The notes under the pieces are model-generated. The model was not told where the DNA came from. It worked only from the letters and a program-made list of their open reading frames with translations, and did not search any database. The translations under genes and the position numbers were made by a program. 64,000 nt of DNA from Citricoccus zhacaiensis (GTDB lineage: Bacteria > Actinomycetota > Actinomycetes > Actinomycetales > Micrococcaceae): contig NZ_BMLQ01000001.1 of NCBI RefSeq assembly GCF_014645315.1, positions 181,665 to 245,664 on the forward strand, given 5' to 3'. The number at the start of each line of letters is the position of its first letter. Positions within the stretch are counted from its first letter, which is position 1. Of this stretch, positions 37,638 through 46,230 are shown piece after piece.

Positions 37638-37877
37638 GAAGGTTCCTTCTCCCTCGTCAGGCAGGATCCGACTGGAGGGATCCCGCGAAGTGTGTACCGG
37701 CTGCCACCTGAACAGGTGGCTGAAAACCGGGATTCAGTACCGGATCGGACTCGATCCGGGAAAGTCCAATCCAGGGAGCCAAGACAGGTCGAAGCCCGCT
37801 GGGACCGAACTGGTCCGCGTGGAGCCTGGATTCCCACCGACCACGGGATCCGCACTCTCAGCGGAACCCGGTCGACA
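37638..37877 (-). other. hairpin-rich thrB-rho intergenic region / rho leader
   Basis: Two near-perfect hairpins stand out: GCCACCTG-AA-CAGGTGGC (37703-37720; 7 bp with a 4-nt loop is the realistic form) and CCGGATCG-GACT-CGATCCGG (37740-37759). Weaker dyads lie at about 37800-37815 and just inside the thrB end. No gene is present. It may hold a terminator for thrB, an autoregulatory rho leader, or both. Confidence 0.55.
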
Positions 37878-38867
37878 TCAGCCCGAGATGGGCTGGCCTG
37901 AGCGGTGTGTCTCCACCTTAGCACCCGCGGCGTCCACGGGCAGAATGCTGACACGCCACGGCTGCGCGGACCCCTCAAGGCCTGCCTGCAGGGCTGCCCG
38001 GGCACGGCCTGCCTGGTCCATGCCGTCGGCGAGCACCATGACGGTCGGGCCGGCGCCGGAGACCACGGCGGCCAGCCCCTGCCGGCGCAGGTCTCGCACC
38101 AGTCCGACGGACTCCGGCATGGCCGGCTCCCTCTGGTCCTGGTGCAGCCAGTCGCGCGTGCCGGCCAGCAGCAGTGACGGCTCCTGCGTCAAGGCGTGCA
38201 CCAACAGCCCCACCCGGCCGGCGTTCGCGGCGGCCACGTGGTGCGGGACCTGCGAGGGCAACAGCCCGCGGGCCGTCTCGGTGCTCAGCGGCTGCGCGGG
38301 GATGGCTACCACGGGCACCACCGCGGGATGCGGCCTCATGGCCGAGGAACGGTAGCGACCGTCCTCCTCCCAGGAGACGGTGAGCCCCCCGGTCAGGGCC
38401 GGCGCCACGTTGTCCGGGTGGCCCTCCAGGTGCGAGGCCGCGTTGAGCAGGTCCGCCGCGGAGGCGCGTTCGTCCTCCGGCAGCAGGGCGTCGGCGAGCA
38501 GGATGGCGCTGGCATGGGCCGCGGCCGAGGAACCGAGCCCACGGCCATGCGGGATCCGGTTGGTGGCCACCAGCTCCAGCCCGGGCACCTTCCAGCCGCG
38601 CTCGAGCAGGTATCCGCGCAACGTGGCGATCACCAGGTGCGAGGCGTCGGTGGGCACGGTTCCGGCCCCCTCGCCCTGCACCACGGCCGAGAAGCCCTCG
38701 TCCACGGTGGTCACCTCAACATCGTCCCGCAGGTCGAGGGCGAGGCCCATGGAATCGAATCCGGGGCCGAGATTCGCCGAGGTCGCGGGGACGGAGACAC
38801 GCACGGTGACCCCGGCGGGCACGCTCCTCAGACCCTGTGCCAGACTCCGCTCCGGCCGATTCGGCAT
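37878..38867 (-). CDS. thrB: homoserine kinase
   Basis: A 329-residue GHMP kinase phosphorylating homoserine for threonine synthesis. The signatures are VSVPATSANLGPGFDSMGLAL near 20-40, PHGRGLGSSAAAHASA near 108-123 (ATP-binding loop), and the C-terminal VSGAGPTVMVL block near 285. ATG 38867 overlaps the thrC stop (TGATG) and is chosen over an upstream start at 38960. It ends the argS-lysA-hom-thrC-thrB run. Confidence 0.95.
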   Translation of the reverse strand: MPNRPERSLAQGLRSVPAGVTVRVSVPATSANLGPGFDSMGLALDLRDDVEVTTVDEGFSAVVQGEGAGTVPTDASHLVIATLRGYLLERGWKVPGLELVATNRIPHGRGLGSSAAAHASAILLADALLPEDERASAADLLNAASHLEGHPDNVAPALTGGLTVSWEEDGRYRSSAMRPHPAVVPVVAIPAQPLSTETARGLLPSQVPHHVAAANAGRVGLLVHALTQEPSLLLAGTRDWLHQDQREPAMPESVGLVRDLRRQGLAAVVSGAGPTVMVLADGMDQAGRARAALQAGLEGSAQPWRVSILPVDAAGAKVETHRSGQPISG

Positions 38868-39994
38868 CAGGAGAGCCCCAGGGCCTCGGCCACGGCCACG
38901 ACGTCGAACGGCACCTTCTGCGGTTCGACGTCCGAGCCGTCCGCATTCCTCAGGGCCCACTGCGGGTCCTTGAGCCCGTGACCGGTCACCGTGATGACCC
39001 AGCGCTTGCCGGCCGGGACGTTGCCGAGGGCGTGGTGCTTGATGAGTCCGGCCACGCCGGCGGCGGAGGCGGGCTCCACGAAGACGCCCTCCCGGGCGGA
39101 CAGCCAGCGGTGGGCGGCCAGGATCTCGTCATCGGTGACGGAGTCGATCATGCCCCCGGACTCGTCGCGCGCAGCCTCGGCCTGCTCCCAGGAGGCCGGG
39201 TTGCCGATCCGGATGGCGGTGGCGATGGTGTCCGGCTCGGTCACGGGATGACCGAGGACGATCGGTGCCGCACCGGCGGCCTGGAAACCCCACATCGTGG
39301 GGGTCCGGGTGGCCACCGCGGGCAGCTCGACCGGCTCGGACCCGGCGGGGACGGCACCGGGGTGGGGGTTCGTATAGGGCTGGGAGTACTCCTGGTAGCC
39401 CTTCCAGTAGGCGGTGATGTTGCCGGCATTGCCGACGGGCAGCAGGTGGTAGTCCGGGGCATCGCCGAGGGCGTCCACGACCTCGAAGGCACCGGTCTTC
39501 TGCCCCTCGATGCGGTTCGGGTTCACGGAGTTCACGAGGAAGACCGGGTAGTTCTCGGAGAGCTTGCGGGCCACGTCGAGGCAGTTGTCGAAGTTGCCGT
39601 CCACCTGCAGCAGCGTGGCGCCGTGGGCGATGGCCTGCGAGAGCTTGCCCATGGCGATCTTGCCGTCCGGGACCAGCACGGCGCACGTCAGCCCGGCCTG
39701 GGTCGCGTAGGCGGCGGCGGAGGCCGAGGTGTTGCCGGTGGAGGCGCAGACCACGGCCTGGGCGCCCTGCTCCACGGCAGCGGTGATGGCCATGGTCATG
39801 CCGCGGTCCTTGAAGGAGCCGGTGGGGTTCATGCCCTCGAACTTCACCCACACCTCACCGTCCACGAGCTGGGACAGGGCGGGGGCCTCGATCAGCGGCG
39901 TGCCGCCCTCGCCCAGGGTGACCACCCGGGTGCTCTTGCTGACGGGCAGGCGGTCGGCGTATTCGCGGATGACCCCGCGCCATTGGTGTGCCAC
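38867..39994 (-). CDS. thrC: threonine synthase
   Basis: A 375-residue PLP enzyme converting O-phosphohomoserine to threonine. The PLP lysine is K62 in [11 protein letters not shown], and the phosphate-binding glycine loop and [13 protein letters not shown] (about 105-117) match the short, actinobacterial-type family. GTG start, 5 nt after the hom stop, with AAGGG slightly further upstream than usual. Confidence 0.96.
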   Translation of the reverse strand: MAHQWRGVIREYADRLPVSKSTRVVTLGEGGTPLIEAPALSQLVDGEVWVKFEGMNPTGSFKDRGMTMAITAAVEQGAQAVVCASTGNTSASAAAYATQAGLTCAVLVPDGKIAMGKLSQAIAHGATLLQVDGNFDNCLDVARKLSENYPVFLVNSVNPNRIEGQKTGAFEVVDALGDAPDYHLLPVGNAGNITAYWKGYQEYSQPYTNPHPGAVPAGSEPVELPAVATRTPTMWGFQAAGAAPIVLGHPVTEPDTIATAIRIGNPASWEQAEAARDESGGMIDSVTDDEILAAHRWLSAREGVFVEPASAAGVAGLIKHHALGNVPAGKRWVITVTGHGLKDPQWALRNADGSDVEPQKVPFDVVAVAEALGLS

Positions 39995-39999
39995 TGTGT

Positions 40000-41376
40000 T
40001 CAGTTCCCTTCGACTCGCAGGACCGAGACCACTTCGGTCACCACGTCCAGTTCCTTGATGGTGGCCACGGTGGCCGCCAGGTTCTGCTCCTTGGCCTCGT
40101 GCGTGATGATGCGCAGGAGCGACTCGGGAGCCTCATCGGTGTAGGCCTCGTCGGATTCCTCGACGACGAGGTCGTCCTCCGCCAGGGGGACCTGCCGCAT
40201 GGACTCGATCGACACACCGTGTTCGGCGACGGCCGAGGCAATGGCGGCCAGCACTCCGGGGCGGTCCGCCACCCGGATGACCACCATGTAGCTGGTGCGA
40301 GCCTCCCCCACGGGCAGGGCCGGCACCACGGATCGAGGGGTGTGCGTGCGTCCGGCACCGCCACGCACCAGCCGTCGGGCGATGGAGACAGTGTCCCCCA
40401 TGACGGCGCTGGCCGTGGGGGCACCGCCGGCACCGGGCCCGTAGAACATCAGCTCGCCGGCGTTCTGCGTCTCGACGAAGACGGCGTTGAAGGCGCCGCG
40501 GACGGCGGCCAGCGGGTGTTCGCGCGGCAACAGAGTCGGGTGCACGCGCAGCACGGCGCCGGCGGTCCCGTCACCAGCGGTGATCCGCTCGGCGATCGCC
40601 AGCAGCTTGATGACGTAGCCGGCCTCGGAGGCGGCCTCGTTGTCCGCGGCGGTGATCCTGGTGATGCCCTCACAGTAGACCTCGTCGATCCGGAACGGTG
40701 CGTGGAAGGCCAGGTTGGCCAGGATCGCGGCCTTGGCGGCCGCGTCATGGCCCTCGATGTCCGCCGTCGGGTCGGCCTCGGCGTAGCCGAGCTCCTGGGC
40801 ATCGGCGAGGGCATCATCAAAAGCCGCCCCGGTGGTGTCCATCTGGTCCAGGATGTAGTTCGTCGTGCCGTTGGCGATGCCCATCACGCGGGTGACGGTG
40901 TCCCCGGCCAGGGAGTCCCGCAGCGGGCGCAAGATAGGGATGGCCCCGGCCACGGACGCCTCGAAGGAGAGCTGGGTGCCGGCCTCCGCGGCGGCCGCGA
41001 ACAACTCCGAGCCGGACTGGGCGAGCAGGGCCTTGTTGCCGGTGACCACGGCCGAGCCGTTGCCGATGGCCCGTTCGATGAGCGACTTGGCGGGCTCGAT
41101 GCCACCCATCAGCTCCAGCACGATGTCGGCGGAATCCACCAGCGCCTCGGCGTCCGTGGTGTACAGCTCGCGGGGCAGCTGGTAGTCGCGACGCCCGTCC
41201 GGATTGCGGACGAAGACGCCGGCCAGCTCCAGGCGCGCGCCCACCCGGGCGGCCAGCATCTCGGCGTCCTCCGTGAGGATCCGCGCCACCTGGGAGCCGA
41301 CGGTGCCGGCGCCCAGCAGCGCGATCTTCAGTGCCGGCTGCGAGTCGTGCGGGGCGGACGGGGTCGTGACGGTCAT
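40000..41376 (-). CDS. hom: homoserine dehydrogenase
   Basis: A 458-residue enzyme reducing aspartate semialdehyde to homoserine, at the branch to threonine and methionine. The NAD(P)-binding motif [13 protein letters not shown] is at about residues 18-30, the catalytic block [19 protein letters not shown] near 212, and a C-terminal ACT domain ([22 protein letters not shown] near 365) implies threonine feedback. GGAGG precedes the ATG. It follows lysA by 54 nt. Confidence 0.96.
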   Translation of the reverse strand: MTVTTPSAPHDSQPALKIALLGAGTVGSQVARILTEDAEMLAARVGARLELAGVFVRNPDGRRDYQLPRELYTTDAEALVDSADIVLELMGGIEPAKSLIERAIGNGSAVVTGNKALLAQSGSELFAAAAEAGTQLSFEASVAGAIPILRPLRDSLAGDTVTRVMGIANGTTNYILDQMDTTGAAFDDALADAQELGYAEADPTADIEGHDAAAKAAILANLAFHAPFRIDEVYCEGITRITAADNEAASEAGYVIKLLAIAERITAGDGTAGAVLRVHPTLLPREHPLAAVRGAFNAVFVETQNAGELMFYGPGAGGAPTASAVMGDTVSIARRLVRGGAGRTHTPRSVVPALPVGEARTSYMVVIRVADRPGVLAAIASAVAEHGVSIESMRQVPLAEDDLVVEESDEAYTDEAPESLLRIITHEAKEQNLAATVATIKELDVVTEVVSVLRVEGN

Positions 41377-41397
41377 GGTCCTCCGTTGGTTCTGGGA

Positions 41398-41425
41398 GAT
41401 GGAAAAGTCGGGATGGAAAAGTCGG
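41398..41425. repeat. 14-bp perfect tandem repeat upstream of hom
   Basis: GATGGAAAAGTCGG occurs twice head-to-tail at 41398-41411 and 41412-41425, filling half of the 54-nt lysA-hom gap. On the minus strand it reads as two CTTTTCC blocks before the hom ribosome-binding site. Confidence 0.9.
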
Positions 41426-41430
41426 CTCCG

Positions 41431-42894
41431 CTACAGACCGGTCTCGCGGGCGAAGAGGTCCTCTTCGGTCTCGCGGCGGATGATCACGCGGGCCTGCCCG
41501 CCCTGGACCGCGACGACGGCCGGCCGGGTGAGCATGTTGTAGTTGCTGGACAGCGAATGGCAGTACGCACCGGTGGCGGGCACGGCCAGCAGGTCGCCGC
41601 GGGCCACGTCGTCCGGCAGGTAGGCATCCTTGACGACGATGTCCCCGGACTCACAGTGCTTGCCGACCACCCGGGAGAGGACCGCCGGGGCGCCGGAGAC
41701 ACGGGAGGCCAGGGCCACGGAGTAGTCGGCCTCGTAGAGGACCGGGCGGGCATTGTCCGACATGCCCCCGTCCACGGAGACGTAGCGGCGCGGATGGGTG
41801 GTGCCCTGGTCACCGTCCACGGTCACGGTCTTGCGGACACCGGCCTCGTACAGGGTGAAGGCGGCCGGGCCGGAGATGGCACGGCCGGGCTCGATCGAGA
41901 TCCGAGGGCAGGCCATCCCCAGCGCCGTGCAGGCCGCGCCGACCACGCCGGCCAGCGTGGTGGCGATGTCCTGCGGCGTCCGCGGGGTGTCCGCGGCGGT
42001 GTAGGCGATGCCGTGTCCGCCGCCGAGGTCCAGCTCCTCCAGCTCGACTCCGTGCTCCGCCTTGATCTCGGCGAGGAAGCCCAGCAGCTTCTCGGCGGCC
42101 ACGCCGAAGCCCTCGGGCTCGAAGATCTGCGAGCCGATGTGGCAGTGCAGTCCGCGCAGGTCGATGGACCCGGCGGCCAGCGCCCGCGCGACGGCCTCTG
42201 CGGCCGGCGACCCGGCCGTTCCAGCCGCTCCGTCCGTTCCAGCCGGCCCCGCCATCGAGAGTCCGAACTTCTGATCCTCGTGGGCGGTGGCGATGAACTC
42301 ATGGGTGTGGGCGTGCACGCCGGGCGTCAGCCGCAGCATCACGGGGGCGACCGCGCCGGCCTCGGCGGCCAGCTCCGTGAGCCGGTCCAGCTCGTCCAGG
42401 GAGTCCACGACGATCCGCCCGACCCCGGCGGCCAGGGCCCGGCGCATCTCGTCATCGGACTTGTTGTTGCCGTGCAGTCCGATGTGCGCCGGATCGACGC
42501 CGGCGCGCAGCGCGGTGGCCATCTCGCCCCCGGAGGCGGTGTCCAGGCGCAGGCCCTCCTCACTCACCCAGCGGGCGGCCGGGGTGCAGAGGAAGGACTT
42601 GCCGGCGTAGTAGACGTCCACGCCCCCGCACAGGTCCGCGAAGGCCTCGTTGAAGGCGTCGCGGAAGGAACGAGCGCGCGAGCGGAAGTCGTCCTCGTCG
42701 AGGACCAGGAGCGGTGTCCCGTAGTCCCGCGCCAGCTGGGAGGCGGGCAGACCCTGGACGGCGATCTCGCCGTCGTCGTTCCGTTCCACTCCGGAGGCCC
42801 AGAGCTTGGTGACCAGGGCGTTCGGGTCTTCGGGGTAGTCCAACCAGTCGGGTGCCAGGGGCGAGGCGTGGGCAGTAGAAGCAGTCACGGTCAC
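41431..42894 (-). CDS. lysA: diaminopimelate decarboxylase
   Basis: A 487-residue PLP enzyme making lysine from meso-diaminopimelate. The PLP lysine is in VYYAGKSFLC near residue 93, the Gly-rich phosphate-binding block is LDLGGGHGIAYT near 290, and the catalytic Cys block GKHCESGDIVVKD near 415 is intact. A short Ala/Gly/Thr insert (about 218-235) is present. GTG start overlaps the argS stop (GTGA). Lysine demand is linked to L-lysine peptidoglycan of this family. Confidence 0.96.
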   Translation of the reverse strand: MTVTASTAHASPLAPDWLDYPEDPNALVTKLWASGVERNDDGEIAVQGLPASQLARDYGTPLLVLDEDDFRSRARSFRDAFNEAFADLCGGVDVYYAGKSFLCTPAARWVSEEGLRLDTASGGEMATALRAGVDPAHIGLHGNNKSDDEMRRALAAGVGRIVVDSLDELDRLTELAAEAGAVAPVMLRLTPGVHAHTHEFIATAHEDQKFGLSMAGPAGTDGAAGTAGSPAAEAVARALAAGSIDLRGLHCHIGSQIFEPEGFGVAAEKLLGFLAEIKAEHGVELEELDLGGGHGIAYTAADTPRTPQDIATTLAGVVGAACTALGMACPRISIEPGRAISGPAAFTLYEAGVRKTVTVDGDQGTTHPRRYVSVDGGMSDNARPVLYEADYSVALASRVSGAPAVLSRVVGKHCESGDIVVKDAYLPDDVARGDLLAVPATGAYCHSLSSNYNMLTRPAVVAVQGGQARVIIRRETEEDLFARETGL

Positions 42895-44555
42895 ATCCGT
42901 TCCGGGGCGCTCACGCCCAGCAGGTCGAGTCCATTGGCGAGCACCTGCGCGGTGGCCTCATTGAGCCACAGGCGGGTGCGGTTGAGGTCGGTGATCTCCC
43001 CCGGCTGGACGTCGCCGGTCCGGTCCTCGGCCACGGGCACGATCCGGCACGCGGCATACCAGGAATGGTAGGCGCCGGCGATGACCTCCAGGTGGCGGGC
43101 CACGCGGTGCGGTTCGCGGAATTCGGCCGCCTGGGCCACGATCGACGGGAATTCGCCGAGTCGGGCCAGCAGATCCGATTCGGTCGCGTGCGTCAGCAGC
43201 GCGGCGTCGAAGACGGAACGGTCGACGCCGGCCGCCTCGGCCGTGCGTGCCGCACCCCGGGACCGCGCATGGGCGTACTGCACGTAGAACACCGGGTTGT
43301 CATTGGTCTTCGACGTGAGGATCTCCGGGTCGATGGTGATCGGGGAATCCGCCGGGTACCGGGCCAAGGAGTAGCGCAGCGCGTCCGCCCCGAGCCAGTC
43401 GATGAGGTCCTTGAGCTCGATGATGTTGCCGGCCCGCTTGGACAGCTTGGCTCCGTTGACGGAGATCAGCTGGCCGATGAGCACCTCGATGTTGCGTGCC
43501 GGGTCGTCACCGGCGCAGGCCGCGATGGCCTTGAGACGGCCGACGTAGCCGTGGTGGTCCGCGCCGAGCAGGTAGATCTTCTCGATGAAGCCGCGGTCCT
43601 TCTTGGACAGGTAGTAGGCGGCATCCGCGGCGAAGTAGGTGGGCTCGCCGTTGGCGCGGATGAGCACGCGGTCCTTGTCATCCCCGAAGTCGGTGGTGCG
43701 CAGCCAGACGGCGCCCTCACGGTCGTCGATGTGGCCCTGCTCGCGCAGCCGCTGCACGGCATGGCCGATGGCGCCGGACTCGTGCAGCTCCTTCTCCGAG
43801 AACCAGACATCGAAGTGCACGCCGAAGGTCTCGAGCGTGTCCCGGATGTCCTGCATCTGGTGGCGGTAGGCCGCCTCGCGGATGACCGGGAGGGCCGCCT
43901 CCTCGGTGAGGGTGGTGATGTCCGGGTGTTCGGTGCGCACCTGGGTGGCCAGGTCCTGGATGTACTCGCCCGGGTAGCCGCCCTCCGGCACGGGCAGCCC
44001 GTGCAGGCGGTTGTAGACCGACTGGGCGAACACGTTCATCTGGTTGCCTGCGTCGTTGATGTAGTACTCGGCTGTGACCTCGGCCCCGGAGGCGCGCAGC
44101 AGCCGGGAGATCGCGTCGCCGAGCGCGGCCCAGCGGGTATGGCCGATGTGCAGGGGGCCCGTGGGGTTCGCGGAGACGAACTCCATGTTGACCACGCTGC
44201 CCGCCAGGGCGGTGTTCCGGCCATAGGCGGCTCCGCCCTCGACGACGGTGCGGGCCAGCTCCCCCGCGGCCGCGGCGTCGAGCGTGATGTTCAGGAAGCC
44301 GGGGCCGGCGATGTCCACCCGGTCCACACCGGGGACCTGCGCCAGCTTCTCGGCGAGCAGCGCCGCGAGGTCTCGTGGGGCCAGGCCGGCCTTCTTACCC
44401 AGCTGCATGGCCACGTTGGTGGCCCAGTCACCGTGCTCTCGGTTCTTCGGTCGCTCCACCTTGATCGTGGTGGGCACCTCCACAGAGATCTCGCCGGAAT
44501 CAACGGCATCCTGCAGACAAGCGGCCAGGGCTGTGGAAAGGTCTTCGGGGGTCAC
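42891..44555 (-). CDS. argS: arginyl-tRNA synthetase
   Basis: A 554-residue class I synthetase. The HIGH-type motif is PTGPLHIGHTRWAALGD near 130-146, the KMSKS-like position is KLSKRAGNIIEL near 370, and the C-terminal DALR anticodon-binding domain ends with GLDLLGVSAPERM. GTG 44555 is chosen because TAGACT lies exactly 7 nt upstream on the minus strand; the open frame to 44636 has no family resemblance. It heads the argS-lysA-hom-thrC-thrB operon and is close to tRNA-Arg(CCG) on the other strand. Confidence 0.96.
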   Translation of the reverse strand: MTPEDLSTALAACLQDAVDSGEISVEVPTTIKVERPKNREHGDWATNVAMQLGKKAGLAPRDLAALLAEKLAQVPGVDRVDIAGPGFLNITLDAAAAGELARTVVEGGAAYGRNTALAGSVVNMEFVSANPTGPLHIGHTRWAALGDAISRLLRASGAEVTAEYYINDAGNQMNVFAQSVYNRLHGLPVPEGGYPGEYIQDLATQVRTEHPDITTLTEEAALPVIREAAYRHQMQDIRDTLETFGVHFDVWFSEKELHESGAIGHAVQRLREQGHIDDREGAVWLRTTDFGDDKDRVLIRANGEPTYFAADAAYYLSKKDRGFIEKIYLLGADHHGYVGRLKAIAACAGDDPARNIEVLIGQLISVNGAKLSKRAGNIIELKDLIDWLGADALRYSLARYPADSPITIDPEILTSKTNDNPVFYVQYAHARSRGAARTAEAAGVDRSVFDAALLTHATESDLLARLGEFPSIVAQAAEFREPHRVARHLEVIAGAYHSWYAACRIVPVAEDRTGDVQPGEITDLNRTRLWLNEATAQVLANGLDLLGVSAPERM

Positions 44556-44562
44556 CCGCGAC

Positions 44563-44568
44563 AGTCTA
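44563..44568 (-). promoter_or_regulatory. -10 hexamer for leaderless argS operon
   Basis: Minus-strand TAGACT with a 7-nt spacer to GTG 44555. Confidence 0.6.
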
Positions 44569-44684
44569 ATGTTCTGGCGGTCCCCGTCCGTAACCTGCGC
44601 CGGACGGTGGGCCGGTTTCCCGCACCGGCCCCACATGGGGTAGGGTTATCAAGTCCTGATCGGCCCGCCGCTTGAGGGACCCCC

Positions 44685-44760
44685 GCCTCCGTAGCTCAGG
44701 GGATAGAGCGTCTGCCTCCGGAGCAGAAGGCCGCAGGTTCGATTCCTGCCGGGGGCACCA
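44685..44760 (+). tRNA. tRNA-Arg (anticodon CCG)
   Basis: A complete cloverleaf of 76 nt. The acceptor stem GCCTCCG pairs with CGGGGGC (one G-T wobble), the D arm is GCTC/GAGC, the anticodon arm TCTGC/GCAGA carries loop CTCCGGA with anticodon CCG, the T arm is GCAGG-TTCGATT-CCTGC, and CCA is genomically encoded. It decodes CGG, a common arginine codon in this high-GC DNA. It diverges from argS. Confidence 0.97.
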
Positions 44761-44818
44761 TCATCTCCTCTTCTCTCTCCTCATGTCCGCGTCGGCGGCA
44801 TCACCCACAGCCTGAACG

Positions 44819-45154
44819 TCACGCGGTGGTCCCGGAGTCCGGCACGGCCCGCAGCAGGGCGCCGATGACCTGGCCGGCTGCATCGAGGACCTCGAGCCGA
44901 TCTCCGGAAGTGTCACGGAGGAGCAGTGCGGACACGGCGCCGTTGAGCCAGGTGTCCACACCCTTGCAGAACATCATCGTCGAGACCAGACGGCCGAAGT
45001 CGACCCGCTCCTCCGTCAGGGTCCACTCCCCCATCAGGCGATTGCAGCCGTCTGAACCGTACAGCCGGCCCCCGGCCTCAAAGCCCAGCCACGGTTGGCC
45101 CGGGGCGTCAGAGCCCCAACGGTGATCGACGAGTTCGGCAGCGAGCTCTTCCAT
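44819..45154 (-). CDS. META-domain protein
   Basis: A 111-residue protein that is almost only a META domain (HslJ/heat-shock-linked fold). GSDGCNRLMGEW near residues 33-44 followed by STMMFCKGV near 58 is the diagnostic pattern. No signal peptide or lipobox is seen, unlike many META proteins, so it appears cytosolic. ATG 45154 has TACGAT 6 nt upstream (leaderless candidate); a GTG at 45157 also fits. It diverges from the GNAT gene. Function unknown. Confidence 0.75.
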   Translation of the reverse strand: MEELAAELVDHRWGSDAPGQPWLGFEAGGRLYGSDGCNRLMGEWTLTEERVDFGRLVSTMMFCKGVDTWLNGAVSALLLRDTSGDRLEVLDAAGQVIGALLRAVPDSGTTA

Positions 45155-45160
45155 CACGCC

Positions 45161-45166
45161 ATCGTA
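45161..45166 (-). promoter_or_regulatory. -10 hexamer for the META gene
   Basis: Minus-strand TACGAT with a 6-nt spacer to ATG 45154. Confidence 0.4.
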
Positions 45167-45183
45167 GGGCAGACGATTCCCTC

Positions 45184-46212
45184 ATGGTCGAGAGAAACCC
45201 AGTGGCGGCAGACGCGGTGGAGGGCAGCAGCACGGTGGAGGGCAGCACGGTGGACAGAAGCGCCGCCCTCGCCTTCATCATCGCCTGCCAACAGGACCCC
45301 GCCACCGGCACCGCGTTCCTCGGGGAGGATGCCGCCGGGATCGAGGCCGAACTCGAGGGCCTGGACCAGCCCTGGTTGCAGGGCCTGAAGGTCGTGGAAC
45401 AGGACGGCACGGTCGTCGCCGCGTGCACCGTCGACTGGGACCCGGAGCCGTCGATGGCCTGGGTCCACGGCCCGTGGGGCGCTCCCGAGCAGGTGGCCCG
45501 CCACGGCGCCGCCCTGGTGGCTGCGGTGTGCCACGCCGTCCCTGAGGGCATCGAACGCTTCGAGATGTGCGGCCACGTGGCGAACGGGTCCATGGCCGCG
45601 CTGGCCTCCGACCTGGGCTGGAACGCCACGGAGGTGAACTACGCCATGGTGGTCCCGGCCCGTACGGCGGCGCGGTGGGCGGAGCCGGCAGCACCGGCTG
45701 AACAAGCCAAACAAACCCACCAAACCCACCAAGCCGACCAGCTCACCGGGTCTGACGCCGGCGCGGCGCCGCCGGTGCGCCCTCGGGAACCGGTGCATAT
45801 CCGCCCGGCGGAACCGGCCGACGTCGGGCTCCTGGAACCGCTGCACACAGTCGAGTTCGGCGAGGCCTACGCGACGGCCGCCCAGTTGCTCTCCCGCCAC
45901 CACACCGTGGTGGCCGAGGATTCCACCGGCGCGGTGCTGGGTTACGCCGCGGGCTCTCTCCAGGACGACGGGCAGGCCTATGTGGACTTCACGGCCGTGG
46001 TCCCCGAAGCCCGGCGCCACGGGTTGGGCCGTCGGCTCGTCGTCGGACTCGCCGAACGGCTACTGGCCGCGGGAAATCCTGAGATGCTGCACCTGACGGT
46101 GCGCGAGTCCCGGGAGGCGGCGCACGCCCTGTACCTGTCCCTGGGGATGCGGGAAGACGCGGCACTGCGCGGCTACCGAGGGCCGAGAGTGACAGCTCAG
46201 CATCCCGGGTGA
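45184..46212 (+). CDS. tandem GNAT acetyltransferase
   Basis: A 342-residue protein with two acetyltransferase-like halves. The C-terminal domain (about 200-335) is a clear GNAT with the acetyl-CoA loop RRHGLGRRLVVGLAERLL near 277-294. The N-terminal half (about 25-155) has a related but eroded pattern, its loop position holding RHGAALVAAVC. They are joined by a linker containing the 9-bp repeat (THQTHQADQ). Start ATG 45184 has no strong ribosome-binding site. Divergent from the META gene by about 29 nt. Substrate unknown. Confidence 0.78.
   Translation: MVERNPVAADAVEGSSTVEGSTVDRSAALAFIIACQQDPATGTAFLGEDAAGIEAELEGLDQPWLQGLKVVEQDGTVVAACTVDWDPEPSMAWVHGPWGAPEQVARHGAALVAAVCHAVPEGIERFEMCGHVANGSMAALASDLGWNATEVNYAMVVPARTAARWAEPAAPAEQAKQTHQTHQADQLTGSDAGAAPPVRPREPVHIRPAEPADVGLLEPLHTVEFGEAYATAAQLLSRHHTVVAEDSTGAVLGYAAGSLQDDGQAYVDFTAVVPEARRHGLGRRLVVGLAERLLAAGNPEMLHLTVRESREAAHALYLSLGMREDAALRGYRGPRVTAQHPG
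45712..45738. repeat. 9-bp tandem repeat coding the GNAT linker
   Basis: CAAACCCAC at 45712-45720 and 45721-45729 and a degenerate third unit (45730-45738) encode THQ/THQ/ADQ between the two GNAT halves. Confidence 0.85.
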
Positions 46213-46230
46213 ACCGTCCCACCGCGCAGC

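Noticed and set aside
39988-43071. A 1027-codon plus-strand open frame across hom and lysA
   Set aside because: It is antisense to two genes with full conserved motifs; long antisense frames are expected at this GC content, and its composition (Gly/Asp/His/Val-rich) has no domain.
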